Source of the DNA: a virus
Virus record (IMG/VR): IMGVR_UViG_3300037847_002991
Span: 20,863 to 41,697 of that record
DNA: 20,835 bases
Reading direction: 5' to 3' (one strand)
In this document: piece after piece, positions 1 through 10,300 of the stretch
Layout of the letters: each line of letters starts with the position of its first letter
Position numbering within the stretch: position 1 is the stretch's first letter
Notes under the pieces: model-generated
Told to the model about the DNA's origin: nothing
The model's database searches: none
The model's input: only the letters and a program-made list of their open reading frames with translations
Translations under genes and position numbers: made by a program

Positions 1-732
1 TTTAGAAATGATCAGGTAAAAGCAGAAAAATCTGCTAGAAAATATGTTGAAAGCAAAGGAAAAAACTTTGATGAGTTGCCTATTAAAAATCAATTTATAT
101 TATCAAACTATCATTTGACAGGTCATAAAAATGAAGATTTTTTTGACGCAGTATTGAATAATGATTATATGGGAGCTATAAAAAATTATAGACGTGATGA
201 CATGGAAATGTCTAATGAGTTTTTTAAAAATGTAATGTTTAGTGGTCCTATTAATGAAAATGATTTAGCAAACACTAATCAAGCACAAAATTTTGCAGAT
301 AATATGCTAGATCAAATGTATCCTGATGTAAAGGATAATAAAGTGGCTGAAGGAAAAAAAGGGGATAAAGGCGGCAAAGGTGAAGTTATAGCAGAGTTTA
401 CAGGCGGTGAGCTTGTAAATAATAAAGAAGATGAGATGAGAGATGCTATGGCTAAAGGTCAAGATGATAAAGCTGCAGAGATATTTAGGTCACAAGTAAA
501 AGACGAAAATATAACTCCAGGTGAAGCTAGTCATAAAACAAATCCATTACCAGTTGCAGAAGATGGAACTATAATGGATAAAATGGGCAAAAGCACAGGC
601 ATGAAAGCTGAGGCAGGATCAGGAATATACGATCATATAGAAGATCAGTATGATAGTAAAATGAGTAATAAATCCATAATTGATATGATTAAAAAGAATC
701 ATGCTAAGTGGAAGAAAAACGATATGGATTAA
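1..732 (+). CDS. Internal virion protein, lysozyme-like remnant (5' partial)
   Basis: The reading frame is open from base 1, so the gene starts upstream and 243 residues are visible. The TTG at 76 is an internal codon and not a credible start. Residues about 5-50 are helical and resemble the C-terminal half of phage muramidase-like domains, with a run around FDELP (from residue 23) followed by NYHLTG. A glycine/lysine linker (residues 118-128) leads to a second region with EFTGGELV (132-139) and ITPGEASHKTNPLPV, a segment type I associate from memory with phage internal virion proteins. The C-terminus is lysine-rich and helical. No catalytic residue can be identified because the N-terminus is missing. 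The gene ends in TAATG, shared with the start of the next gene, which suggests translational coupling. A role as an ejected peptidoglycan-acting or scaffold-like virion protein is inference. Confidence 0.7.
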   Translation, partial: FRNDQVKAEKSARKYVESKGKNFDELPIKNQFILSNYHLTGHKNEDFFDAVLNNDYMGAIKNYRRDDMEMSNEFFKNVMFSGPINENDLANTNQAQNFADNMLDQMYPDVKDNKVAEGKKGDKGGKGEVIAEFTGGELVNNKEDEMRDAMAKGQDDKAAEIFRSQVKDENITPGEASHKTNPLPVAEDGTIMDKMGKSTGMKAEAGSGIYDHIEDQYDSKMSNKSIIDMIKKNHAKWKKNDMD

Positions 733-2336
733 TGCGTACAAAAACAGAAGAACAATATTCAAATGATGCGTTAAGACTCTTCAAAAGTATGGGGAGTTTT
801 TCTGCTAGTGGTAGAGTGTCTGTTGGAGAAGAAGGCAATACACCTAAAGTTTTAAATGAGATAATTGCTTCGTATACTAATAAAGCTGACATTGATGCTT
901 TAGAGGAAGCTTATGAAAGATTATATTTGAAACAAGGAACTCTTGAATCAATAAAAGAAAATAATTATAAAAATGTTGATTTAGAGTGGACAGATCAACT
1001 TAAAGGAAACTTTGAAGGTATTGGTAGGTTGTTAGAAGACTGGAGCAATAAGAAAGATACTAACCTATCAATATTAGAAATAGATTTAGCAAATGAAGGT
1101 TTAGAGTTTAGTTCTGATGGTAAAACAGAAACACCATTATATTCAAGACCTTTTAAAACTTACGAAAAGTTTAAAAAAGAATTACCATCAGTTAATCCAA
1201 GAATTGCAGAGTATCAAGAATATCTTGATAATCTACCAGATGACGATCCATATAAGAATAACTTTATAAATCAGCCAGCAGAAGGTTTAACTGGTGAGGA
1301 TATTATCAATCAATATTTAGAAGATGATCCTAGTGGTGCATCATTAAATGAGGCATATGAAAATAAACAGCTACCAGAGTCAGCTATGTTTATTATGTCA
1401 ATTCTAAAAAATGAGGCTATTGATTCTGAGTTGCCTACTGATGAAGATAAACCTTTAGATTTTGCACCACGTTTAAATGAAGGAGACAAAGATGGTGACG
1501 GCATTCCTGATAGCATTGATGTAGATGGGGGTAGTGGTAGTGGTGTAGATTTAGATTCTGCAGTAGATAATACAACTACTGATTCAGATATAGATACATC
1601 TGAAGATGATAAAGGTGTTACTACAAACTATTTGCAATCATTAGGTAGTATTAACAAAGCTCTTACAAATACATTAGGCATTGTAGAACAAGTTAGATCA
1701 CAGATAAATAGTCAAGATGATTTAATATTAGCTGCATTAGGTAAAGATGCTTACATGAAATCAATGGAGCAAGTTAATCCTACTGATCTTCCTGGTTTAT
1801 CTGTAATGTATAAAGAACATTTAAATCAATTAGATCAATTATCTAAGCAGGGATTTAGTGTTGAAGAAGCACAAAAAGCTAGAGCTGAAATAGATGCAGC
1901 TTATGGTAAAGGAATAGAGAATGCAGTTAGAGGTACAGCTGGAGATAGAGCTAAGTTTTTGGCTATGTCTGGTGTATTGGATAGTCAAAGACAATCTGCA
2001 TTATTAGATTTTGCAGCTAAGGATGCACAATTACAAAGACAAAATCAAGCAAACTTTTCAAAAGCACTATCTTTTGCAGAAGATTATAATTTAAATAAAT
2101 CTAAAGCAGAAAGATCGCAAGAACTAGCATTGGAGTTAGCAAATAAAAAAGGAGCATCTGATTTTGCTGCAAAAGTTTTTCAAACACTTGAACAAAGAAA
2201 TGCTGATAGAAGAATGCAACCTATAGTCAATCAATATAAACGAATGATTTCAAATATGGGTACTACACCATTTCAAATACAAAACCCTGCAAGTGTTTAT
2301 GGGGTAACACAAACTAATCAATACACAGGAGAATAA
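732..2336 (+). CDS. Probable internal virion (cargo/ejection) protein with a TSP3-like loop
   Basis: This 534-residue protein is predicted from the ATG at 732, which overlaps the preceding stop in TAATG, the arrangement used repeatedly in this window. A GTG at 708 would add eight residues and is less likely. Residues 1-240 are acidic and mostly helical. Residues 252-263 read DKDGDGIPDSID, a match to the thrombospondin type 3 calcium-binding pattern. An acidic, glycine/serine/threonine-rich linker follows to about residue 295. The C-terminal half is long helix rich in Ala, Gln and Lys, as expected for a rod-like internal virion protein. There is no signal peptide or transmembrane segment. It lies directly before another helical protein and the giant polymerase gene, an order like the cargo genes of crAss-like phages. 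It is not recognised as a named family, and the structural role is inferred from context. Confidence 0.7.
   Translation: MRTKTEEQYSNDALRLFKSMGSFSASGRVSVGEEGNTPKVLNEIIASYTNKADIDALEEAYERLYLKQGTLESIKENNYKNVDLEWTDQLKGNFEGIGRLLEDWSNKKDTNLSILEIDLANEGLEFSSDGKTETPLYSRPFKTYEKFKKELPSVNPRIAEYQEYLDNLPDDDPYKNNFINQPAEGLTGEDIINQYLEDDPSGASLNEAYENKQLPESAMFIMSILKNEAIDSELPTDEDKPLDFAPRLNEGDKDGDGIPDSIDVDGGSGSGVDLDSAVDNTTTDSDIDTSEDDKGVTTNYLQSLGSINKALTNTLGIVEQVRSQINSQDDLILAALGKDAYMKSMEQVNPTDLPGLSVMYKEHLNQLDQLSKQGFSVEEAQKARAEIDAAYGKGIENAVRGTAGDRAKFLAMSGVLDSQRQSALLDFAAKDAQLQRQNQANFSKALSFAEDYNLNKSKAERSQELALELANKKGASDFAAKVFQTLEQRNADRRMQPIVNQYKRMISNMGTTPFQIQNPASVYGVTQTNQYTGE
1485..1520 (+). other. Thrombospondin type 3-like calcium loop (protein motif)
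   Basis: These bases encode DKDGDGIPDSID (residues 252-263 of the 732-2336 protein). The aspartates fall at the spacing of the DxDxDGxxDxxD calcium-binding repeat. Only one copy is present, followed by a low-complexity acidic linker. Such loops are common in exported Bacteroidetes proteins and less expected in a protein packed inside a capsid. Confidence 0.6.
2327..2331 (+). promoter_or_regulatory. Shine-Dalgarno-like AGGAG
   Basis: AGGAG ends seven bases before the ATG at 2339 and lies inside the last codons of the upstream gene. It is the only well-placed ribosome-binding-site-like motif before an ATG in the window. Other junctions rely on stop-start proximity. In AT-rich Bacteroidetes phages such motifs are often not needed, so its importance is uncertain. 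Confidence 0.45.
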
Positions 2337-2338
2337 GC

Positions 2339-4303
2339 ATGGACGCATACGGATATAACGCATTAAGTGGATTTTTAGGATCAAGTAACATTAAGTCTAA
2401 TAGACAGAATGAATTAGCTTATTTAGATAGAATACTTAGAATGCAACAGCAACAGCAGTTGTTAGATCAAAAAAATACACAAGAAACACAACAGTTTATA
2501 GATAATGCTTACGCTACAGCATTAGAACTAACAACGGGTGAAAATGCTAGAGAAAAAGATATTTTAGATTTTCAACAATTGTCATCTAATTTACTTGAGC
2601 CTATTAATGAAAAAATTAGATTAGCAGGTAGTTTGCAAAATGCCAAAAGATTAGGTATAGATCAAGATATAAGAGCTTATCAATTTAAGCTACTAAACAA
2701 TGATAAAGTTTTTCAAATAAAGAAAAACACAGCAGCATATGCTAAATATCTAGAAACAAGAACAGGTGATCCTAAACTGTCAGGATTATTTCCATTAAGC
2801 GATTTGCAAAGTATACATGATTGGCATTCTGGTAAAACAGATGAAATAAAATGGAGGGGTATATTGGATAGTCCAATCAATACTGATTTTATTGAAGGAA
2901 TGCCACAAGATCAACAAGTAACTGAAGTAGATTATGTATTAAATAATTTACAAGGTTTAGCTGCAGATTATGCATATTATGCTTCTGGAGGAGATAAACA
3001 ACGTGAAGCTCAAATATATTCAGAAGAGTTAGCAACAAAGGGTGCTAATATTATAGCTTCAGGCTATTTAAAAAGAAGACTAGGTGTGAGTGAATTTGAA
3101 AATATACCCACACAATATGGTCAAGCTGAAATAAAAACGTCATTAGGCGAGGAATTACAAAAAGGACAAGTAGAGTTATTCCCTTCAACTGGATTGTCAT
3201 TTAATGAATTAGATCAGTATGGAGGATTTTCAGGATATGTAAATTCTAATAAAAATGTTGCTGCAGAACTTTCTATTAGATTAGGAGCAGATGATGATTT
3301 ATCTAATTTAGATACAAAACGTAATATTAGAATTGATGCATCACATGAGTTGTTTGCAAATGACAAACAAACATTAAATAGAATCGTAGATGCTTATTTT
3401 GGTAGTGAAGGTTATTACTTTACAAGAGGAGGAGGAATTAAGATTAGAGTTAATGATTCTATGCTTAACAAATCCTATAATTATCAAGGAGCTTCTTTAG
3501 AAGGTGACCTTGATTATGTAGATAGAACAGCTGATGATATGGAGATCAATGGTTTATTCTTAGGATCTAAAGCAACATATACAGATCAAGCAACTGGTGA
3601 ATTACGAACAAGATTATTAGTAATTGATCCAAGACAAAAAGGCGATAAAACATATTTACAAAAAGTTTTAAAAAATGTTAATACAAATGAGCCTGTTTCA
3701 TTTAGACCTGCCTATTTACTACAGCTTAGAGAACCTGATCCATTAAGAGATGATATATACTATCACGAAATAAATATAGGTAGTGATGCATTTATGGCTA
3801 ATATAAGAGATGAAAACTATGACAAAAATCTTTCTTATGCTAAAAATACTAGAGCATCAGTACAAGCAGATGTAAATGATAGAAACAGAAGAGCAGAGAT
3901 TGATAGAAACACTTACTCTGCACTAAATAGAACTTATGCTCTTGAAGATGGTCCAGGATTACAAACTTTATATAGTAATCACGCAAGTTTACTTAAAGGC
4001 ATGATGGCGGTTCAAAATATAGATAAAAGAATGGAGCCATATATCATTGCAGAAGTATATGATTTAGCTCAAGAAATGATGGGAGAGCAAAAACAAGCTA
4101 ATCAACCTGCAAATTTTTCTACTAATGTCAACCTTATATTAAGTAATTTTGGTAATTTGCAAAAAGATTTACCTGAACTATATCAAGCTATAATGACTGG
4201 TAATCCTAAGAATATTTTACAATACTATGAAGCTACAAATCCAGGTATTGTAGAGCAAAAAGAAAAACGTTACAAACTTTGGGGGAAATATTATAGATTC
4301 TAA
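2339..4303 (+). CDS. Probable internal virion (cargo/ejection) protein, 654 residues
   Basis: This is a 654-residue soluble protein without signal peptide, transmembrane helix or recognisable enzyme motif. The first 120 residues are helical with a glutamine run (QQQQQ at 36-40), suggesting a coiled coil. The middle, about residues 250-500, is mixed and rich in Tyr, Gly and Asp, like a beta-containing structural domain. The last 150 residues are helical again. It starts two bases after the preceding stop with AGGAG well placed, and ends one base before the giant polymerase gene. By position it is probably a partner of the giant protein, packaged with it and passing through the tail during DNA ejection. 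That role is inferred from order and composition, and a portal-proximal ring or tail-tube component is an alternative. Confidence 0.65.
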   Translation: MDAYGYNALSGFLGSSNIKSNRQNELAYLDRILRMQQQQQLLDQKNTQETQQFIDNAYATALELTTGENAREKDILDFQQLSSNLLEPINEKIRLAGSLQNAKRLGIDQDIRAYQFKLLNNDKVFQIKKNTAAYAKYLETRTGDPKLSGLFPLSDLQSIHDWHSGKTDEIKWRGILDSPINTDFIEGMPQDQQVTEVDYVLNNLQGLAADYAYYASGGDKQREAQIYSEELATKGANIIASGYLKRRLGVSEFENIPTQYGQAEIKTSLGEELQKGQVELFPSTGLSFNELDQYGGFSGYVNSNKNVAAELSIRLGADDDLSNLDTKRNIRIDASHELFANDKQTLNRIVDAYFGSEGYYFTRGGGIKIRVNDSMLNKSYNYQGASLEGDLDYVDRTADDMEINGLFLGSKATYTDQATGELRTRLLVIDPRQKGDKTYLQKVLKNVNTNEPVSFRPAYLLQLREPDPLRDDIYYHEINIGSDAFMANIRDENYDKNLSYAKNTRASVQADVNDRNRRAEIDRNTYSALNRTYALEDGPGLQTLYSNHASLLKGMMAVQNIDKRMEPYIIAEVYDLAQEMMGEQKQANQPANFSTNVNLILSNFGNLQKDLPELYQAIMTGNPKNILQYYEATNPGIVEQKEKRYKLWGKYYRF

Positions 4304-4304
4304 A

Positions 4305-7300
4305 ATGGCAGATATAAACGATCCACAAGAAGAAATAAAAGAGTATGATGCAGGATTTAGTCAAAATCCTTTTATTGCATCATTGATGAATCAACAAAAT
4401 GAAGATCAAAAAAATCTTGAGCAATATGCAACACAAATGCAAGCTCAAGAAAGTAATCGTCTTCAAAAACAACAACTTAATTTAGAATCAAGTGGTGTGG
4501 GTAGAGATCCAAGATCTTATTTAGGACCTACAGTTGCACCACAAGATATACTTACAGTAGGTGGTGGTGTTATAGGTGGAGCTTTTGGCGGTCCATTAGG
4601 TTTAGCTGCAGGTATAGGTTTAGGTGCTGCAGCTGCTGATGCTGCAGGATCTGACTCAATGTTATCAAGAAGTTTAGCTGCAGGTACAGGGCAATTTATA
4701 CAAGGTGCAGGAGATACTTTTGAATATCTTAAAGCTGTAGTAACACCATGGGATGATGATGTAGATCAACAAACTACTATAGGTGATTTTTTACAGAGAA
4801 AAGGCTCAGATATAATGAATGCTAATACTACATTTATTCCTGAGGAAATGAAATCTGTAGGTTGGAATCAATTAGCTGATCCAAGATTTTGGGCTACTGA
4901 TGTAGCAAAGCTTTTGCCATATTCTATGTCATTCTTTTTACCCGCAGGTGCAGCAGCTACTGCAACAAGAATAATGCTTAATTCAACCAAAGCATATAGA
5001 GCAGCTTCTACGTTTGGAATTGCTGATAGATTATACCAACCAAAAATTGTTAAAGCTGGTAAAAAATTAGCTAAACAAAAAGGTGTGTTAAAAGGCGAAG
5101 AAGTTGTAGTAGAAACATTAAAGAAAACTCCAAGAATTATTGCATCCGCAATAGGTGGTGGTGTTGGTGGTAACTTTGCAGAAGGGGCATTTGTAGCAGG
5201 TGAAACATTACAGCAAGGATTAGCTGATGGTTTAACACCACAAGAAGCACAAGCTGCAGCATCACAAGTATGGAGAGATAATACTAATTGGATTGCAGCA
5301 GATATAGCGCAGTTTGGTTTAGTATTTGGTGGACTAGGTAGACTAACAGCAGGTTTAAGAAATATACCAAAACAAGCTAGCTTTGGCCAAAAAATATTAC
5401 CTTTTGTACAAGCAGGTGCAACAGGTGTTACTGAAGGTGTAGTTGAGCAATATCAAGAAGTATATCAAGAGTGGGTAAAAGGTAGAGCTATTGCAGATCA
5501 AAAAGGTGAGGACTTTGTTACTTTTAGTGAATTTTTTAAAAGTGATGAAATGTTACAAACACGAGTAAGTGCTTTTGCTTTAGGTTTAGCTATGGGTTCT
5601 AGAGGGGGTTATGTAGATGCTATAGCAGAAAGATCATATCAATTACAAGAAGCTGAAACAAGACTTGGAGAATTTATAGATGACAATAAATTTCAATCAG
5701 CACAAAAAAATAGATTAAAGTATATAGCTTATACTGTTATAGATAGTAATGGTAATGCTGCATTAGCTAAGTCAAGAGTTGAAAGAATGGTTGCTGAAGG
5801 ACAAATGCAATCAGATTTAGGTGAAGATACTATAGCCGCAATAGAACAAGCAGAAGATATATATAGAACTACATATAAAGATAATTCTTTAAGTCAAGCA
5901 GGTAGAGAACAAATATTTTTATCTCGTGTGCAAATAGAAGAAGCTAAGCGAACTATAAGTGCAATTAATGAACAAAGACAAGAGCAAATAGATTTTCATA
6001 ATGAAACTATTAAAAATAAACCTGAAGTATTAGCAGAACAAATTGAAATAACAAACAGAGAACATGATATTGCTGTTCAATTGCAAGAAGAACAAATACA
6101 AGCTAATGAAGAGTTAATTACTAATATAGCTTCATTAAGAGCAGGCAAACTTAGAAAGGATGGTAAAGTTAAAAGATCATCCATAGGATTAGCACCGAAA
6201 GAGTTTAGGGACTTTACTACGGAAGGTATAGAACAACCTGCTCCAGTAGTACAGCGTGTAGTAGACACTGTAAAAAAAGGTGCACAAGCAGTTAAAGAAG
6301 GTGTACAAAAAGGAGTGCAAGCTGTTAGAGAAAAAGGTGTAGTAAAAGCTACTGGAGATGCATTAGGTCTTGCACAAGAAAAAGCACAAGAAGTTATTAA
6401 AAGTGAGCCAGCACAAAATCTACGTACATTTTTACAAGAACAATTTGATCAAGGCAAAAACTTTGCTAAAAAGTATTTAAAACAAAATGCACCAAAAACA
6501 TCTGAAGCATTAGAAAAAGAAATAAGTGCAGCAAGAGAAATATTTGGTGAGCGTGTTCTATCAGCAGAAGAAGTAAAAACTAAAGCTAAAGAAATAATAC
6601 AAAAAATAAAAAAAGTTAATTTAGTTGGAGCGTCTGGTAAAGTTTTAGAAGAATTTACAACTTTTGTAGAAAAAAAATTACAAGATAAAACTGTTACAGA
6701 AACTGTGGTAGATATAGCAGATTCTTTAATTGATAAAACAAAAGATACTGCTAAAAAAGTTGTAGAAAAAGGTAAAGAATTAGCAGATAAGAGTAAACAA
6801 AAACTTGATGAAGCTACAGAAAAAGTAGAAGCTAGAACAGAAAAGGTTAGAACAGAAAAGGCTAAAAAAAAAAGTAAAAGACCAACAAAACAAGCAGTAG
6901 AAGAATCTGTAAAACAAGAAACAACTGCAGAAGATAATACAGACAATCAAAGTCTTTATGATCAAAGCAGCGAGTTTAGTAGAGAAACTCCAAAAAGAAA
7001 AGATACTAACGATAAAGAACCTGCTAGATCATATCTTGAAAGAGTAGATATGGAAGAGTTTTTTATTAGAAGATATTTAACTCGTGCTTTTGAAGAAAAA
7101 TTTCCTGGTAAAAATATTACGTTTACAAATAGACAAGTTATAGAAGGATTTGGTGCACCTGCATCTGCCGTATTTTTTGCTAGTACAATTATAGTAAATC
7201 CAAGAAAAGCTATGCAAACGGATTTGATACATGAGCTATCACATCCATACTACCAATCAATAGCAGGAACTCCAATACAAAAACGACTTAATGCTTTATT

Positions 7301-10300
7301 AATTAAAAGAAGAGTCATAACTCCAGGAGGATCTATTACGGGTTTAATAGAAAATATTCAATATAGTTATCCTTTACTTACAAGATATAAGAGGGGCAAA
7401 AAATTTGTAACTGGTGGTGATATATTAAATGATTTAAGAAAACAAGAAAGAGCAACAATAGATGATGCTCTATCTCAACTACTAGATACTATAGAAACAT
7501 CATCAGAAGCAGGTAATACTATTGCATATAAAAATGCAGCACAATCTTTATTTACATATTTATCAGATAAAGGTGATATAAAAAGATTACAAGATAAATC
7601 ACAATATGGATTATTAGAGGAAGCATTTGCATATTCTAACGAAGAGTTTAATAAACGTGGAGGTATTAGAAATGTTATAGATAATAAAACAGATGCTAAT
7701 AACTATGATAGTTTATTAAAGCGTATGTATAAACGTATATTTAATTTAGCTGATAAAGATGCAGGTAAGTCTGCTTTAGACAAAGTTTTGCCTGAAGTTA
7801 GATTAATGAACTTTGATGAAGCTATGACTTATGTTCAAAGAAACTTTAATATATTAAACAAAGACAATAAGTTTAAACAAAACTCTTACAGCAAAAATAC
7901 TATGTTAAAGCAAGCTAGCTTTGATGCTATATCTACTGTTGGATTGTTTAGAATTATAGAACAAAAAGTATTAGCTAAAGGTGCTAGAGGTGAAGATGCT
8001 GTACAAGAAATAGCAAAAGAAATATACAAACAAAATAATAAAACATATAATACAGATAAACAAGTTCCACCATTTGAAGTGACATCTGTAGAACATGACT
8101 ATCTACTTAGAAAGATTAGAGCACAGGTAGAAAGATTATCTTTTACAGAATATCAAAGAGTTGTAGATGGACTTATACAATCTGTAGACGCTAGACTTAA
8201 TCAGGGCGAAAGGTCTGATGACTCATTAGTATTTAGTTTTAATCAAGAAAGTGAGCAGGTAGCAGAAGAAAATGATAAAGGCAACATATACGATCAAGAA
8301 GAAACATTATTTGGTGATACTACATCAAAACTTATACAAGCATACGCAATAGAAGAAAGTAAAAAAAATGATAAGAACCCTGTAGATGTAAAGGATTTAT
8401 TATCTGAGCTACATTCACTAGGACAACAAAGTAAAAAGCGTGATGTATTTACATTTGTAAATTCTGTTACTAATAGTGACAATGCGTCTGTGGCTAGATT
8501 TGTAGCGTTTCTTAAATCTAAACTTAAAAAAGATGCATTTGTAGATGCTTTATTATTAGAAATGTCTATTGACTTTGCTAATAAAAAGATTGAAACAATG
8601 AAAGAGGTAGGGTTTATGAGAGGTGATAATAAACAAACCACTTGGGTGCCTGGAATATCATTTAGTAAAGATGAAGCTAGATGGCAATCTACACTAACTA
8701 AACAAGCTAATAAATACTTTAGACCTACAATACAAGAAGATAAAAATACAGTAAGGGCTATGATATCTGCTATTGAATCTGGTAATGGTATAGCAGAAGC
8801 ACTTACATCTTTATATGGTGATTCACCTTATTGGGCATTTATCGATAAAAGAAAGCTTACAGAAACAGGTAATCTATATACATTTGATAACAAAAGATAT
8901 TCTTCATTAAAACAACTATTCCAATCAAGACAAAATGATTTTGTGCAAGGTGGTGTGTTACAAATAAAAGGTGGCTTTAATAAACTATTAGGCGATTTAA
9001 TAGTTCAATCAAGAGCTAAGAATTATATAACACAAGTTAATGATGTAGCAGAAAACCCTACCTTAACTATTAACAAAGAAAACTCATTGCATAATAAAAA
9101 TGAAAACTATGCAACTTTAGCAGAGCAAAATATAGATGCATATATTTCATTAATGAAAGGTTTAGGATTTATTAATAAAGATGTAGGTAGGTATAGCAAT
9201 ATATATGCATTAATGTTGGCTGATAGAACAGGTAAAGAACATAATATAAGTATGTTATCTGGTGTATTTAGCACACCTGAAAATGCAAAACAAGATGCGC
9301 GTAGAAACAGAAAATACGTTAAGATGGATAGTCAAGAGCTTATGCTCACAGACTTTAATGATTTTGTTTATGCATTATCTAGATTTAATAAAGGTGAAAC
9401 GGTATACTATGATCAACCTATAGCAGTATTTGGTGCAGCTAAAAGAAGATACTATGTTAGTACACCTATTGCACAAACTTTTAAACAAAGGCAAAGGTTG
9501 TTGCAAATGGCCTTAGACGCTGGATATAACGATGTAAAATATAAAAAATCTGGAAAAAGAGTAAATCCATTTAAGATAGTTAAAAAGAAAGATGGTTTAG
9601 CTTTAGTGGGATTAAAACAATATGCTAAAAAGTTTAAGAAAGAATTACTAAAAGATCCAGATCAAATTAAACTCAATACACTTATAGGAGAAAAAGGGCA
9701 AAAATTAAAACAAGGAGATATAGATAACTATCTTTTAAACTATTCTATTAACAAATTTTTTGCGCAAGAGTTTTTTATAGGCAAACATGAAGAAAGTGAT
9801 AGTGAAATAGATTATATAAAAAGAGCAGAAGGAGCCATAAAAAGACACACACCACACGATCGTAATACGCCTATAGAGTTTGTAGCATTTCAAGATGTAA
9901 CAGACTTTGACGGATTTAAAGCAACAGATGCACAAGCATATGTATTGCCTGGTGACGGTGAAATAATTCGTAAAAAGTTTGGATCTATGCGTAAAGTTGG
10001 TAATCAATTCAAACATGTTTATGATTATGTTGAAACTAACAATAGTAAGCTTATAGGTAAAAGAACTTTTGCTAAGTTTAAGATAGATGAGATAACTCCT
10101 GAAATGGAACAAAATAGTCCGTATCTTAAAAAGATAGCTAATATATTAAGAGCCAGAAAAGAACGTATAGGTGAGTCTAGACTTATACCTGGACCAGAAG
10201 TAACAGGACAGTTACACGATTTTATACCAATTGCAACTTTTGAATCTGCTTTAAAATTATATGCAGGTGGTGAACAATATACATATGATTTAGAAAATAC

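Noticed and set aside
76-78. TTG as the start of the first gene
   Set aside because: The same frame is open back to base 1 with protein-like sequence, so the gene is simply cut by the window edge.
354-364. A7G4 run that could act as a frameshift site
   Set aside because: A -1 shift leads to a stop three codons later and no longer alternative frame is opened. It sits in a low-complexity Gly/Lys linker.
708-731. GTG start eight codons upstream of the second gene
   Set aside because: The ATG at 732 forms the TAATG overlap used at other junctions. The extra codons only overlap the end of the upstream frame and have no ribosome-binding signal.
2444-2461. CAA/CAG glutamine run as a repeat element
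   Set aside because: It is a short run of Gln codons in a coiled-coil N-terminus, ordinary for such proteins.
6449-6946. 165-codon minus-strand open frame
   Set aside because: It is antisense to the lysine-rich region of the giant gene. Its Ser/Phe/Leu-rich product is the expected mirror of AAA/GAA/GCA codons.
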